Numbered from the stretch's first letter, positions 1 through 12,319 are shown. The stretch is DNA of 64,000 bases from Aporrectodea caliginosa (GCA_020284085.1 JACEVL010000334.1:149501-213500), one strand, 5' to 3'. Notes: a model not told the origin generated them from the sequence alone. Numbers and translations: made by a program.

Positions 1-885
1 TAAATAGCTTCTCTCAAGTGTTGTCTCTCAAATTTCAAAATATCAAATTTTAAAATGTTGTGTTCCTTGAACATTTTAGTAAAACTACATCATTACTGTA
101 TGGATTCCCGATAAGGTAGTTGAATTCTTCCTTGGTTTGTGTTAACTATTTGTGCTGAGTCCTGGTAAGCAATTCGTTTACCTTAAGGCTTATGGCGTTC
201 TTGAAATTGTGAACGTATTTTCTAGGTTTTATATTAATTTCAATAAAATTTAATGTCTGGTTTCCTACTACTGTCTGCAGTCAAACTCAAACACAACTCA
301 AGCAACATCTTAGCTACGAGTGACATCCGATTCCTATCAGTTTTGAAATAAATTATAATAGAGAAATTTTTTCACATGACAGCCTAAAATGCAACCATTG
401 CAGTGTGCAAATTCAAAAAGTGGGGAGGGGGCACATCCCCCTCCCCAGACCCCTCCCCTGTTCGGCGCTGCGCGCCTCAACGATCGTCCTTCGGACGCCC
501 ATTTGGCCCCCCCTCATAAACTTTCTGGATCCGCCCCTGTCCCTACCCACTAATAGGCTAGATCTCTGAAAAGAGCTGTGTTATGACTGGGAGTAGTAAT
601 AATAGTCCCAGATTATGGCAAAATAATTTCTGCCGACGTCAACGGTTTTATTGCTGTAAGATGTCGTTAAACTCTTGATCCAATCCAGATCGTTGAAACG
701 GTAACGATAATGGTTAAACAGTGCGGGAACCAAGCGCTGGCAGTCAGGCCACATTAGCTTATAAGATGCAGTCAGTGCAAAAGTGATAGAACAAAGGCTG
801 TCGCACTAAGCGCTGGCAGCGCTGCCAAAGACTGAGTAGTTATCTTGAAGAGGCGCTATATAAATCTATATAAATGGCCTGAATG
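1..885. other. Gene-free stretch with one dispersed-repeat fragment
   Basis: No coding exon is recognisable on either strand. Around 415-545 lies a G/C-rich segment ending in GGATCCGCCCCTG that looks like the end of a dispersed element (runs of G and C with imperfect inverted symmetry). The rest is unremarkable AT-rich sequence. Confidence 0.4.
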
Positions 886-1760
886 ACAGAACGAATTCGT
901 AATCGCCTCACCTCTTGTTATCGTAATATCGTAATCGTACTCGAAATTTCTATAGCGCCCATCAAGCGAAGCCGCAGGAACCAGCTTTTTCACAGGAGCT
1001 TAGTCAAAACATAATCGACAAGCCGGGTGAGATCTGTTCCTGCATGGTCATTGGTCAAGATCCAAAGGGGTCAGGCAGGCCTAACACCGTATCAGACGGC
1101 TGAGGCAGATTGCGTTTGGAGTTGAACGGCGACGGAGGTTCGGGAAGAGGAGGATCGGGATGCATCGGGATAGGACTATAAATGAAAGAGCAGTATTTTC
1201 AGTTTTGTGTTATGGACCTGTGGATGGACATTACAATACAATACTATACATTACAATACAATAGGCCTACTCGTTTATTGAACTCAGGAGCTGACAAAAC
1301 ACAACTTCAACAAATCACATGATTCAGGGCTTCAAAGGGAGCGGTAGGCCTATAACTAAGTCAGTAGGCATTCTTATATAAAATGCGGGATATATAGTTA
1401 CGATCGTCTTTTTCAGGTAACGTAAAGTTATTCGTCCTTGCTCGGAGGTTATGTCCACTATTGCGGGGTGGGGGGGAGTAGATTGAATAACAAGAGGTGA
1501 GGTTTTGGCGAGTTCGTAGGATGTATCAGATATTTGGCGATTGGCGTAGGCTAATTCTGGCGGGAATTAGATCCAGATCGGAGGAACAGCTATGGCTATG
1601 GAGCGTTTGCAAACTCTAGTGATAAGATCGGGTGACGAAAGGGAGGGTTGAGCCGCTTGAGCGAAGTGGTTGAACCGTGAACAACTGACGGAGAAAGAAG
1701 GGCTGGGACTGGGAGGGTTGAAGTGTTTTGTAGGTGAGTGATGTGAATTTATATTCTTTT
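886..1760 (-). mobile_element. 5'-truncated LINE 3' end (family with CGATTA tail)
   Basis: Read on the minus strand, the right part (about 1760-1560) encodes a decayed version of the non-LTR ORF2 C-terminus. The typical 'KRSIA...AVPPIW' box is visible. The left part is a 3' UTR and ends in a short TCGTAA-type tail near 890-940. The same 3' UTR words (AGCGAAG.CGC.GGAACCAGCTT, TTCACAGG.GCTTAGTCAAAACA) recur at 40032, 48217, 49520 and 51070. CR1-like assignment is an inference. Confidence 0.6.
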
Positions 1761-2834
1761 CGTTGACAGTGACAAATGAGAATTCAAGCGACCGAGATGC
1801 ATATATACGCATTGAATCATTTGAATGCCTTGTCGTAGCATAATAATTAACGGTTAGCCTAGCACTGTGTTGTAGTCCTACACGAGGGAGGTGCGCTTGA
1901 AATGTTGTGGCACACTTTGAAAAGAGGCAGCGCTGGTGAGGAATGCCGCACGACAACTTTTAACTTTATTGACTTATGCAGGAGCGTTCGTAGGATACGG
2001 TGGATCTTTGCAGCAGTTGATCCATTGCACAAAATTTTCCGCAGTTAGCCCATCACACACGTTCCGCCATTGCCTGCGCTGATGCCTCTAGGGCGTTTAG
2101 GCCTCATAAAAACATGATGCGTATTCAAAGCCTTTCGGATCATAACTAATGATCTCAATACCGACATCATTTCTATGCATTTAATTTGCTCAAGCCTACT
2201 TAGGCTACATCGGTCATTAGTTTATTAGTCCATGTTTATTAGGACAAACAGACAGACAGACAGACAGACAGAAAGGTGTCCGTGCGTTCGTCTGTTGTGT
2301 GATCTGTCTCTGTCCATTGATTTGTCTGTAGTTCTGTTTTTCCGTAGGCACAAGTTTGAAAGCTTACATAATTATATGCAAATATATGCAAAATAGACAA
2401 ACATTTAATCTGATTTCATTCTAACGTTTCAGCTTCAACCTGCTGGGAACACAACACACTTGAGACATTAACACTGTATGAATTTTAAAGATTTGCATCG
2501 TAAATCTACTTAAAAAGCCAAGATAACATCGAGAGCCAATCAAAAGCGCAAGCTTGTATGTAAATGTACACTTTTTATATTGTGACCTTGTGACCTCTAC
2601 CCTACTCATTTTTCAATGAATTGACCGGGTGCGATGTCCTTAGCCACCTTTGTACGTTTGAAAGGGCGCCAGGCCTTTTAAGGTCATCGTGTAAGAACTG
2701 CTAGCCGAAGATTTAAATCTGATAAGTACATGTATAAGCCACCATCGTGAACTGGATGCGAGCGCAGAGGTCACCTGGAGCTGGAGGTGCATCATGATGT
2801 AGCCTACGCGCCAATCTATGTAGCTGACTAGGCC
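1761..2834. other. Gene-free stretch
   Basis: No exon, RNA gene or clear element is recognised. There is a short (CAGA)n run at about 2249-2272. Confidence 0.35.
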
Positions 2835-2991
2835 CAGTGGAGGCGCCAGGATTTCAGGTTTGGGGGCTAAAGCTCCAAGCCCTTCCATTTTGTCCCCTCC
2901 TCCCTGTGATTTGCAGTGATTTCGCACTTTTTTGGGGGGGTTAGCGGCAGTTAGGGGGGGCTAATCCCCCCTATCCCCCTCCTGGTGCCGT
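2835..2991. mobile_element. Small foldback element (MITE-like)
   Basis: The left end CAGTGGAGGCGCCAGGA and the right end TCCTGGTGCCG are imperfect inverted copies of each other, about 155 bp apart. The interior is rich in G and C runs. No coding capacity. No target-site duplication could be fixed. Confidence 0.4.
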
Positions 2992-3344
2992 ATTAACACG
3001 CTGTTTCACAATTTGCTCAGAACTTTGAACGCCTTTGAAGCATGGGTGCATTCAGCTTCATGAATACACACGTTTCCAAAGTAACTGACAAATTGCATAA
3101 TAAGATATCGCATTTTTTCGTTCTCATTTATTTCGAATCGTCCATATTGCACTAGTCTTCTTATTTTTATTTCTTGTATTAACGAAAATAAAGATGAATT
3201 TTCGTTATTGTTATTTTCGCTATATTTATAGTTATAGTTAATGATATTTTTTAGTTATAGTACTGTTATAGTTATCGTTAACGAATTTCATTTTATTTTC
3301 GTTAACGAACATTTTCGTTATCGTTATCGTTAACGACAATCACA

Positions 3345-3450
<106 letters not shown>

Positions 3451-3475
3451 GGGGCCTAATAATAATAATAGTGAC

Positions 3476-3722
3476 AATTTATATGGCGCCGTTACACAGC
3501 CATGCCGTTACAAGGGCGCCTCACAGTCAACTAACTGTACTAACAGCAGGGTAGGCATAGAGAACAAATATGTCTTGAGTCCGGATTTGAAGGAGTCAAT
3601 TGTGTTAGCCGCTCGCATGCAGGCAGGAGGAAGACCGTTCCAGCATCTGGGGCCGGCCGCCGAGAAAGCGCGATCGCCAAAGCGGGTTCTCATCCGTCTT
3701 ACGCGAAGGTCGCTCTTATGTA
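3476..3722 (-). mobile_element. LINE 3' end, ORF2 C-terminus fragment
   Basis: Minus-strand translation contains GDRAFSAAGPRCWNGLPPA...FKSGLKTYLF, the usual C-terminal signature of CR1/L2/jockey-type ORF2. The + strand end 'ATTTATATGGCGCCG' is the element's 3' terminus, next to the (TAA)n tract that probably served as its tail. 5'-truncated and flanked by a (CAGA)n run, which opens long spurious frames. Confidence 0.65.
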
Positions 3723-3841
<119 letters not shown>

Positions 3842-3974
3842 CATACAGACAGCAACTATAGAATAGACAGAGACAGGGACGGAGACAGAGAGTCAGAGAT
3901 GTAGAGTAGAGACAGATATACAGAGACAGACAGAGAGACAGACTTCCTCGGTACTCTCACATCTCCACTAATGA

Positions 3975-4375
3975 TCTTCACTGGCTCCCTGTCTCGGCTC
4001 GAATCAAGTGAAAAGGTCCTGCTCCTATAGTTACTAAGTCCCAGCAGGGCTTGGCGCCCATAGGTACCTCTGTGACTTCATATATGTAAGCCACTCTCTG
4101 CACGTTCTTCTCGCCCTCTTCGTTCTGCTGAACGGCTGGATCTCTTCGTACCTAGGTCGCGAACCTCATTAACCCAGCATCGGGCTTTCACTGTTGTGGG
4201 TCCCTCCATATGGAATGACCTTCCCCTGCAATTCGTAGCAGGATTCTGGAGGGGATTTCACTGGTGTCTCTCCGCTGCTTGAAGACCTTTCTGTTTTCAC
4301 GGGCCTGTCACGCTGAGAGCGCTTCTGAATAGCTCTGCTGTCAAAAGCGCTTTACAAATGTTCATATTAGATTAG
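3975..4375 (+). mobile_element. LINE 3' end with (ATTAG)n tail
   Basis: Plus-strand remnants of an ORF2 C-terminus ('SLWND.PLQF' about 4200-4240) are followed by a 3' UTR ending AAGCGCTTTACAAATG and then by a pentanucleotide ATTAG repeat (about 4365-4425). A similar end at 11160-11427 has an ACAAT tail. Confidence 0.5.
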
Positions 4376-4591
4376 ATTAGATTAGATTAGATTAGATTAG
4401 ATTAGATTAGATTAGATTAGATTAGACAGACAGAGATGGTATTAGGCTCTTAAGCATGAAGAGTCGTTAGAAAGATTAATTGCTTCCCGTCTGTTGTATG
4501 GAACCGTTTGGGTCCAAAATGCATCTAGCCTATGTATGCATATGCACACACCAAACGATACCAAATGGCGCCGGTGTTTACATACACACAG

Positions 4592-4657
4592 CACAGACAC
4601 ACAGACACACACACACACACAGACACACAGACACACACACACACACAAACACACGAA

Positions 4658-4698
<41 letters not shown>
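4592..4698. repeat. (CA)n tract
   Basis: Imperfect then pure CA dinucleotide repeat. The long frames through it on both strands (His-Thr or Cys-Val only) are not genes. Confidence 0.9.
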
Positions 4699-4701
<3 letters not shown>

Positions 4702-4734
4702 AAACAATATGATTATAATATTTTCGTTGATTGA

Positions 4735-4985
4735 AACAATCCGGTTGACAAACCGCAACCGGTTACAGTGTACAATTATGCAATTGAAACAATTCACAAG
4801 AACACAAATGACAGAAGACATAATATCTTAACTACTAACAGAACAGACAGCCTGCAATACACGGCGCTAATAGCAGCCTACAAAGCATGTCCGCCCTTCG
4901 GGACTCGACCTCGGTACCTCTCGCTCTCCATGCCAGTGTGTTATCCAATGCGCTATCAGGCCCCCCAATCGGACCTACCTGTATT
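4735..4985 (-). mobile_element. tRNA-derived SINE (family 3)
   Basis: In reverse complement it starts GGGGGGCCTGATAGCGC, has a B-box-like GAGGTCGAGTCCCG and a conserved body (TAGGCTGCTATTAGCGCCGTG, CTGTCTGTTCTGTTAGTAG). Related copies: 7365-7612 (minus), 17478-17663 (plus, 3' part) and 28815-28945 (minus, 3' part). Confidence 0.65.
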
Positions 4986-5080
4986 TCACTTGAGCACTTC
5001 TGAGAGACTTTGAAGTGGTGCTTTATGTGGTCACATTACATTACATTACATTACACACACACACACACACACACATAGGC

Positions 5081-5544
5081 GTAGCTACATGAAGGCAGGA
5101 GGAGGCAATTGCCTCCTCTTGGTTTTTCCATATAGTGGAGTTTCAATTGATGAACGACGCAAATGACCAGGATTTTGGCAAGTTGCCTCCTCTGAATTGA
5201 ATTGAAGTGTCGTGTCTCGCCTGTGTTCGAGGAGAAGTGGTAAAAGAAAGTGGAAAAAGGTGAAATGACTAAAAAAAAAAAAAAGGTCATCGGAGTTTTT
5301 GAAGAAAGAGGCAAATGAAAGACATGCAATTTTGTAGAGAAAGTGTGTAAAACTTACAACATTTTGGGATAATTTGGGCAGGATTTACTGGGAATATTGT
5401 CTTGGAAAACTGTCGTTACTACCCCCCGGTCGTCAACTTTTCCTCTGACAGCGTTCGAGGGTCAGTTCCGAAATGACGGTTGCTGTGAATTCTTAAAGAA
5501 AGTCTATGAAGTTGCCTCCTCTTTAATTTAAGTCTGGCTACGCC

Positions 5545-5550
<6 letters not shown>
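5081..5550. mobile_element. MITE-like foldback with GGCGTAGC ends
   Basis: The left end AGGCGTAGCTACAT and the right end GGCTACGCCACT are inverted copies. GAGGAGGCAA.TTGCCTCCTC motifs repeat inside. Related sequence lies at 35360-35500 downstream of WRN. Non-coding. It sits between CA microsatellites. Confidence 0.55.

Positions 5551-5632
<82 letters not shown>
5551..5632. repeat. (CA)n microsatellite
   Basis: About 80 bp of pure CA repeat directly after the foldback element. Confidence 0.95.
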
Positions 5633-5635
<3 letters not shown>

Positions 5636-5940
5636 TGTGGGTCCCATATTCCCATATGGGACCCAGGTCCATATCTAATACCCATGGAAATGCTTGCAGC
5701 GATAGACTTCATTTTAACTTAGCTTTGAGTGTTCAAGACAGGAGTAGAGAAATGAACAGAGATTTGCAAAGTCAGGAAGTATGGAGTGTGGTTGGGTATA
5801 CCCGGCTTACACGAGAAGCAGGAAATTAATTGTTTTCCTCATAACACAGCCACAGTGATCCTATTAAAAGCGGTTCGGGCAGCCCCTTGGATCGTTCTCA
5901 ATACTCAATTAAACGTGTTTTGGAGGGCTTGGGATATGCG

Positions 5941-6105
5941 TGCCCATTGGCGTATTTATGGGGTGTTTGGGGTTCAAACCCCCAAATAAGTTTCCGAAAA
6001 AAATTTATATGCTTTTACATGCGAAATACAAAAAAAAAACAACTTTTGCGACCATTTCCAATGGAACCCCCTCGAAATTTTTTCTGGCTACGCCCATGTG
6101 CGTGC
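5941..6105. mobile_element. Small MITE, copy 1
   Basis: About 165 bp running from CATTGGCGTATTTA to TGGCTACGCCCATG, with imperfect inverted ends and a shared interior (GGGGTTCAAACCC, AAGTTTCCGAAAAAAATTTAT). Two other copies lie at 10594-10752 (same strand) and 49960-50150 (opposite strand). Confidence 0.6.
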
Positions 6106-6354
6106 CCCTGGATTGGCAACCACGTGTGTGTGTTAGTTATTGGATATGTTCGTTCAGATATTTAATTAGGCCTAATATGGAAGATGACATGACTGAATAT
6201 CTATGTACGTTGATCATCACAGCTAACGACATTCGGATGTGACATCATATCAAGAACTCAGCTGCGCACTTCTCAGTCGATACATGCCTCTATCACAGTC
6301 GTTTCGTTACTGTGACAACCAGCTCTTTGAACTTAAGTCGCCGTTGTTGTATTA

Positions 6355-6552
6355 CTGCTTAACGACACTTTTTCATATCGGAGATGATCAGTGTCGGAGG
6401 CAGAAAGCAACCTCGTACTCCACGTTTATATTGCGACCGAGCCACCCGCAGTAAAGATCCGAGAAATTAATCTCTGATAAACCGACCCGACCGGGAAGCG
6501 AACCCGGGGCGCCAGCGCGGCCAGCGGGCACCAACCCACTCGGCCACTCAGG
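6355..6552 (-). mobile_element. tRNA-derived SINE (family 2), copy 1
   Basis: In reverse complement the head reads GATCCTGAGTGGCCGAGTGG (A-box-like, Leu/Ser-tRNA-like) and then CCGGGTTCG (B box). The body is CGGTTTATCAGAGATTAATTT, with end ATATGAAAAAGTGTCGTTAA. It repeats directly at 6588 and, on the + strand, at 54547. Confidence 0.75.
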
Positions 6553-6587
6553 ATCTCTGTTCTCACTCTATTTAAATTGTTTCGGCT

Positions 6588-6793
6588 TAACGACACTTTT
6601 TCATATCGAAGATGATTAGTGTCGGAGGCAGAAAGCAACCTCGTACTCCACGTTTATATTGCGACCGAGCCACCCGCAGTAAAGATCCGAGAAATTAATC
6701 TCTGATAAACCGACCCGACCGGGAAGCGAACCCGGGGCGCCACCGTGACGAGCGGGCTACCTACCCACTCGGCCACTCAGGATCTCTGTTCTC
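6588..6793 (-). mobile_element. tRNA-derived SINE (family 2), copy 2
   Basis: Near-identical to the copy just upstream (6355-6552) and in the same orientation. It differs mainly in the anticodon-arm-like stretch (about 6740-6760). The two copies are about 35 bp apart, which suggests either a tandem duplication or two insertions. Confidence 0.75.
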
Positions 6794-6839
6794 ACTCTAT
6801 CCTGCCTCTGCCTTATATATAGTCCCTCCATCCATTCAC

Positions 6840-7080
6840 CCTGCCTATGACCCTCCCTTCCTCTCTCCGTCCGTCCGTCCGTCCCTCTCTACCTACCTCC
6901 AACCATTCGCCCATCCCTCCCTCCCTCCTTCCTTACCTCCAACCGTCCGTCCATCTCTCCTGCAGCCCTCTATCCATCCCTACCACGCTCCCTCCATCCC
7001 CTCTGCCTCCCAGGCAGGCAGGCAGATATCAAACCCTATAGTTGTCTTCGAGGCAGGTAGACAGACAGACAGGAAGGAAA
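6840..7080. repeat. C/T-rich low-complexity tract
   Basis: Degenerate CCTCC/TCCG-rich sequence ending in a CAGG/CAGA run. No gene is recognised. Confidence 0.6.
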
Positions 7081-7364
7081 TGAAAGAGGCAGGTGGCAGA
7101 AGTGGCCCCTGCCGTCCGTCTCAGCCGTCAGTCCCTCTCTCCGTCCACCCCTGCCGTCGTCCTTTTGTCACGGGTAGCCAAGGGCTCGTAGAGGTATGCC
7201 GGTATGCTGGTGGGTAATCGGCTTCGCCGATGGATGCGAGGGAGGTAGTGAGGGATGCAGACACAGAACTCTTCCTCTATAGGGGCAGGTCTCGCCCCGC
7301 TTCGCGGGGGGAGAGCGTCACAGGAATGTTAGCTTCGTTGCAGAGATTTCTCTTCGTTTATATT

Positions 7365-7612
7365 ATTAATAATAATAATAATAATATTTTCTTTAATCAA
7401 GCGCCCGACAAACGCACTGCGCTGCACACTTACATGTTATGCAATTGAAACAATCTTAACTAGTTAACTACTAACAGAACAGACAGCCTGTAATACACGG
7501 CGCTAATAGCAGCCTACGAAGCAAATCCGCCCTACGGGGCTCGAACTCGGTACCTCTCGCTCTCTTCGCCAGATGTTATCCAACGCGCCACCGGACCCCC
7601 CAACTGTTTGAC
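7365..7612 (-). mobile_element. tRNA-derived SINE (family 3), most complete copy
   Basis: The reverse complement starts GGGGGGTCCGGTGGCGCG, includes the B-box-like GAGTTCGAGCCCCG and ends in ATTAAAGAAAATATTATTATT. An A box, a B box and a simple A/T-rich tail are the usual SINE layout. Confidence 0.75.
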
Positions 7613-7948
7613 GGATCCTGCAGACTGCAGAGAGAAGAAAGGGAGCAACTGAGAAAGCTTTCGTTAAACACTAATTAACTCGGTCAGATCTTCTGCATCG
7701 TTTAGTTACTACCTTTCTTCTCTGTGAATCGTCAGTACCATCCTTAAACGTGTCCAACACAGTCATATCGCATGTGTCAAATAAAAGAACTGGACAGAAG
7801 TTCAAAAGGTTTTTATCAGTGTATGGACCAGATAAGAGTTCATTTAGCAGTTTAAAATAAATCGATTACCGGTCTTTCGATGAGTTTGTCTTTCTACATG
7901 TATATCTATGTCTGTCAGTCTACATCTGTGTGCGTGTCAGTCTATACA

Positions 7949-8122
<174 letters not shown>

Positions 8123-8933
8123 TGTCTTTCTGTGTCCTCAGTTTGACTACAGACGAAATGTGCAATATATCAACCGGTCATCGGATTGCTAGTTTCTTGT
8201 ATAGCGCTTAAGCCCATCAGATCAGGCAACTCCAGATCTTCGGCAGCTTTCATGACCAGTTTAGATTTTAATTAAGTATCCGATAAATTACATTATCTTA
8301 AGTTACCTCAGTTACATGTACATGTAGCTGAAGGTCAATGGTAAGGAGTTTAGGAGTTAAGCTCTCCCGTTAACCAAATGGTCCTGTACAAAAAGATCTG
8401 GCAACTCCGGAACTTCAGCATTTTCATGACCAGTTTATACTGTAGCGGAATTTCATTTAAATATCCGATATGACGTTATCTTACTTGATCTCATTTACAT
8501 GTAGCTGAAAGGTCAACTGTTAGTTATTTAGGGGTACAACGCCGCGAGTTTAAACTGGCTCAAGGTTCTGTTCCAAGTGTCCAAAAATGACAGTCCATAG
8601 TTCAAACAAATACTTCCGTGTTGGATTTCCTCGATTCACGTCTTGGCAACATCTCTTAATACATAGATTAGATTAGATTAGATTAGATTAGATTAGATTA
8701 GATTAGATTAGATTAGACAGACAGAGATGGTATTAGGCTCTTAAGCATGAAGAGTAGACCCGTTAGAAAGATTATTATTGCTTCCCGTCTGTTGTATGGA
8801 ACCGTTTGGGTCCAAAATGCATCTATAGCCTATGTATGCATATGCACACACCAAACGATACCAAATGGCGCCGGTGTTTACATACACACAGCACAGACAC
8901 ACAGACACACAGACACACACAAACACACACACG

Positions 8934-8964
<31 letters not shown>

Positions 8965-9076
8965 ACACGCACACGCGCACACGCACACACACACTACGTG
9001 GGTCCCATATTCCTATATGGGATCCATGTTCATATTTCATCCCCATGTAAATGCTTGCAGCGATAGGCTTCATTTT

Positions 9077-9454
9077 TATCCATCTAGTTTAACTTGCGGG
9101 AATCTTGATTGCTTGCATCTTGATTGATTGAGCCACAGGCTAAATAGTCAAATCTTGCGACGACTAGTTCGATCACTTACAATCATTCAATCGTCGTGAA
9201 ACTTGGCAGACAGACTCGCCCTCGCACACACTTCATTCTATCAAAATTTCAGCTCCCCAAAAAGGCTAGCTTATAGAATCGGGGACTCAACTTTTCGAAT
9301 CGGGGAATCCCCTTTTCCGAAACGCACCGTTGTGATTGGCCAGCGTTTTGATTGGCTGCAACAATAATGGGCGCGCTGCCTCGTTAAGCGTGCTATGTTG
9401 TAAAATGAACGCGGACTATTTTCAGAGTACATGTTATAGGATACTAGATGGATA
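9077..9454. mobile_element. Tandem foldback element, unit 1
   Basis: Bounded by TATCCATCTAG on the left and its exact reverse complement CTAGATGGATA on the right. The interior has GCCACAGGCTAAA, ACGACTAGTTCGATCACTTA and the CCCCGATTC-type core. It is followed by a short hairpin spacer (AGTAAAAA...TTTTTACT). Confidence 0.8.
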
Positions 9455-9491
9455 TAGTAAAAAACTTTGTTTTTACTATTGGTTCTTTTAT

Positions 9492-9884
9492 TATCCATCT
9501 AGATTAACTTGCGGGAATCTTGCTTGCTTGATTGCTTGCTTGATTGCTTGCTTGCTTGAGCCACAGGCTAAATTGTCAAATCTTGCGACGACTAGTTCGA
9601 TCACTTACAATCATTAAATCGTCGTGAAACTTGGCAGGTAGACTCGCCCTCGCACACACTTCATTCTATCAAAATATCAGCTCCCCCCAAAAAGGCTAGC
9701 TTATAGAATCGGGGACTAAACTTTTCGAATCGGGGAATCCCCTTTTCCGATACGGAGCGCTGTCATTGGCCAGCGTTGTGATTGGCTGCAACAATAATGG
9801 GTGCGCTGCCTCGTTAAGCGTGCTATGTTGTAAAATGAACGCGGACTATTTTCAGAGTACACGTTATAGGATACTAGATGGATA
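9492..9884. mobile_element. Tandem foldback element, unit 2
   Basis: Same inverted ends and interior as unit 1, with a longer run of GCTTGCTTGATT near its left end. The same hairpin spacer follows. Confidence 0.8.
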
Positions 9885-9919
9885 TAGTAAAAACTTTGTT
9901 TTTACGGGCTGTATTTTAT

Positions 9920-10304
9920 TATCCATCTAGTTTAACTTGCGGGAATCTTGATTGATTGCTTGGTTGAGCCACAGGCTAAAAAGTCATCTTGCGACGACTA
10001 GTTCGATCACTTACAATCATTCAATCGTCGTGAAACTTGGCAGATAGACTCGCCCGCGCACACACTTCATTCTATCAAAATTTCAGCTCCCCCAAAAGAG
10101 GCTAGCTTATAGAATCGGGGACTAAACTTTTCGAATCGGGGAATCCCCTTTTCCGATACGGAGCGTTGTGATTGGCCAGCGTTGCCATTGGCTGCAACAG
10201 AAACGGGTGCGGTGCCTGATTAAACGGACGCTATGTTGTAAAATGCTATATATTTGTAGAGGTAACTGCTTAATATGACGGATTATAGGATACTAGATGG
10301 ATAT
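9920..10304. mobile_element. Tandem foldback element, unit 3
   Basis: Same inverted ends. The right half is more diverged than in units 1 and 2. The same AGTAAAAA/TTTTTACT hairpin follows at about 10306-10328. Confidence 0.8.
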
Positions 10305-10593
10305 AGTAAAAAAACTTTGTTTTTACTATTGGTTCTTTTTATTAGTTAAATTAGGTTACCTTCGGGTATTCAAGACCGTGGTGAAGAAAATTAATGACCG
10401 AGAGAGATTGGGAAAGTCAGGAAGGATAGAGTACTCTTAACCAAAAGCACCCGCTTACACGTTAGATAAGCAGGAAATTCATTGTTTTCCTCATAACACA
10501 GCCACAGTGGTCCTAGTAAAAGCAGTTCGGGCAGCCCCGTGGATCGTTCTCAATACTCAATCTAACGTTATTGGCCGGTTTGGGATATGCGTG

Positions 10594-10752
10594 CCCATGG
10601 GCGTATTTAGGGAGGGGTTTTGGGGTTCAAACCCTTCCAAATAAGTTTCCGAAAAAAATTTATTTGCTTTACAAGCGAAATACAAAAAAACTAATTTTTG
10701 CGACCATTTCCAATGGAACCCCCCCGAATTTTTTCTGGCTACGCCCATGTGC
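10594..10752. mobile_element. Small MITE, copy 2
   Basis: Counterpart of the element at 5941-6105, inside duplication copy B. Ends are CATGGGCGTATTTAGG and CTGGCTACGCCCATG. Confidence 0.6.
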
Positions 10753-11159
10753 GTGCCCCTGGATTGACAGCCACGTGTATGTGTTAATGGATATGTTCGT
10801 TGAGATATTATGGAAGATGACATGAAAGATCTTTAATATACGTTGATCATCACAGCTAACGACATTTGGATGTGGCATCATATCAAGAACTCAGCTGCGC
10901 ACTTCTCAGTCGATACATGCCTCTATCACAGTCGTTTCGTTACTGTTACAACCAGCTCTTTGAATTTAAGCCGCCTCTGCACTAACCCTACTTATACCTA
11001 AAATGGCACAACCATTTCGCTCTTTCGTTGATTTGTTAACCAATTAGACTCTCTGACTAGGCTATAATTATGCGAAAGCCGTTATCTGCGACCTCATCTC
11101 GTTCCTTGCGCTCTGCTGATTGGCTAGATCTTTTTGTTGCTAGTCCTAGCCTTAATTGG

Positions 11160-11427
11160 CTCAACGCCGGGCATTTGCTGTGGTTGGTCCCTCTACTTGG
11201 AATGACCTTCCGCTTCATTAAGGGCTAAACTAATGACTAGTTTTTCCTCCTTGGTCTCTCGTTCTTTCGTTCTTTAAACGCATATCTCAGTCGTTTCTTT
11301 TTCCCGGGGTTTTCGTGCTCAGAGCGCTTCTGAATAGTTATTCTCAGAGAGGCGCTATATAAATCTTTAGATACAATACAATACAATACAATACAATACA
11401 ATACAATACAATACAATACAATACAAT
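11160..11427 (+). mobile_element. LINE 3' end with (ACAAT)n tail
   Basis: A decayed ORF2 C-terminus ('...TSLGMTFRFI', about 11180-11215) is followed by the shared 3' end AGAGCGCTTCTGAATAG...GCGCTATATAAAT and a pure ACAAT pentamer tail (about 11370-11427). Confidence 0.6.
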
Positions 11428-12319
11428 ATTAACCATAATTATGACGACGAGCGTGTATTAAACGTCGTTTCTCAATGCAGCTCACCTCGTGTCTATGGTT
11501 ACGATGCTATAGCCTTATTTCAAGCATAGATGTATTATCCCGGAGACTGCAGAAAAAGACATGCGCTCCACCCACATTATGACGTCATCCTTTCCAATAC
11601 TAATCTTCTCACCCTGCGTTACTTGGAACCCAAGGGCCAAGGACCTATTATATGTATAATATATAAATATATCACTAGAGCGACCATCTACCATCTATGT
11701 TGAGGCTGCCGATTCAAAACGGCCTCGGCCCTTAAGTTAGCCAAAAATTAGCGTTAACTGACGTCATAATCGAGAAATCGACGTTTATTGCGTGGACATG
11801 TCACCAATTATGTTAATGAGCGCTGGTTGACGTCACGCAAGCTTCATTTCACAGTAAAAATTCAGCTGTGATAGGCTACCAAAAGTTAACATAGATATCT
11901 ATATTTAGAATGCCTAGCTTGAGGGTCAAGGTCGCTTAACGATTGTGACTTCACTGCGACCTGAAGAAAATATACGTCATACGGTCTCTAGCGCTTATAA
12001 TATAATTTTATCTCATTGCTTGGAACTCTCGGTCAGTGATGCTGGATAAGTAAGTAAGTAAGTAAGTACGTGTTTTATTGAACCGCCTGCAATCGCACTG
12101 CGGGTACATCGGATAAGTCTAGAACAGTCTATGAGTGTTAAATAACAAAATCACATAAATCACAAAAATTAATGCATCTCTGACAACAGACTCATCACTG
12201 CCAGTGTAGGAATGGGTGCACCCCCCCCCCCCCAGCACAGACAGCATAATTATGCTTTTCCTGCAGTTACAACGAAGCTGGATAACATTGTCCGTTGTTT
12301 TTTTATCATGCCTGGACTA
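11428..12319. other. Gene-free stretch
   Basis: No exon is recognised. It contains a short (TAAG)n run at about 12048-12067 followed by TTTTATTGAACCGCCTGCAA, probably the 3' end of another element, and a C homopolymer at about 12221-12232. Confidence 0.35.

Larger units (their letters stand above)
4365..6345. repeat. Local duplication, copy A
   Basis: This segment is repeated at 8660-10985. Both start with an ATTAG pentamer array followed by CAGACAGAGATGGTATTAGG. They share the CA-rich tract, the palindromic GGGTCCCATATTCC...ATGGGA region (about 5640 and 9000), GCAGCGATAG.CTTCATTTT (about 5697 and 9057) and a long tail containing AGCAGTTCGGGCAGCCCC-type sequence (about 5870 and 10520). Copy A has an extra SINE and foldback element at 4735-5550. 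Copy B has an inserted triple element. Confidence 0.7.
8655..10985. repeat. Local duplication, copy B
   Basis: Second copy of the block at 4365-6345. Homology is interrupted at about 9076 by three tandem foldback elements and resumes at about 10340 (GTATTCAAGAC against GTGTTCAAGAC in copy A near 5730). Copy A therefore shows the state without the insertion. Confidence 0.7.

Noticed and set aside
6355..6793. tRNA genes
   Set aside because: A- and B-box-like heads are followed by conserved non-tRNA bodies and occur in several copies, so they are SINEs. The same applies at 7365, 27366, 28045, 46552, 54547 and 57410.
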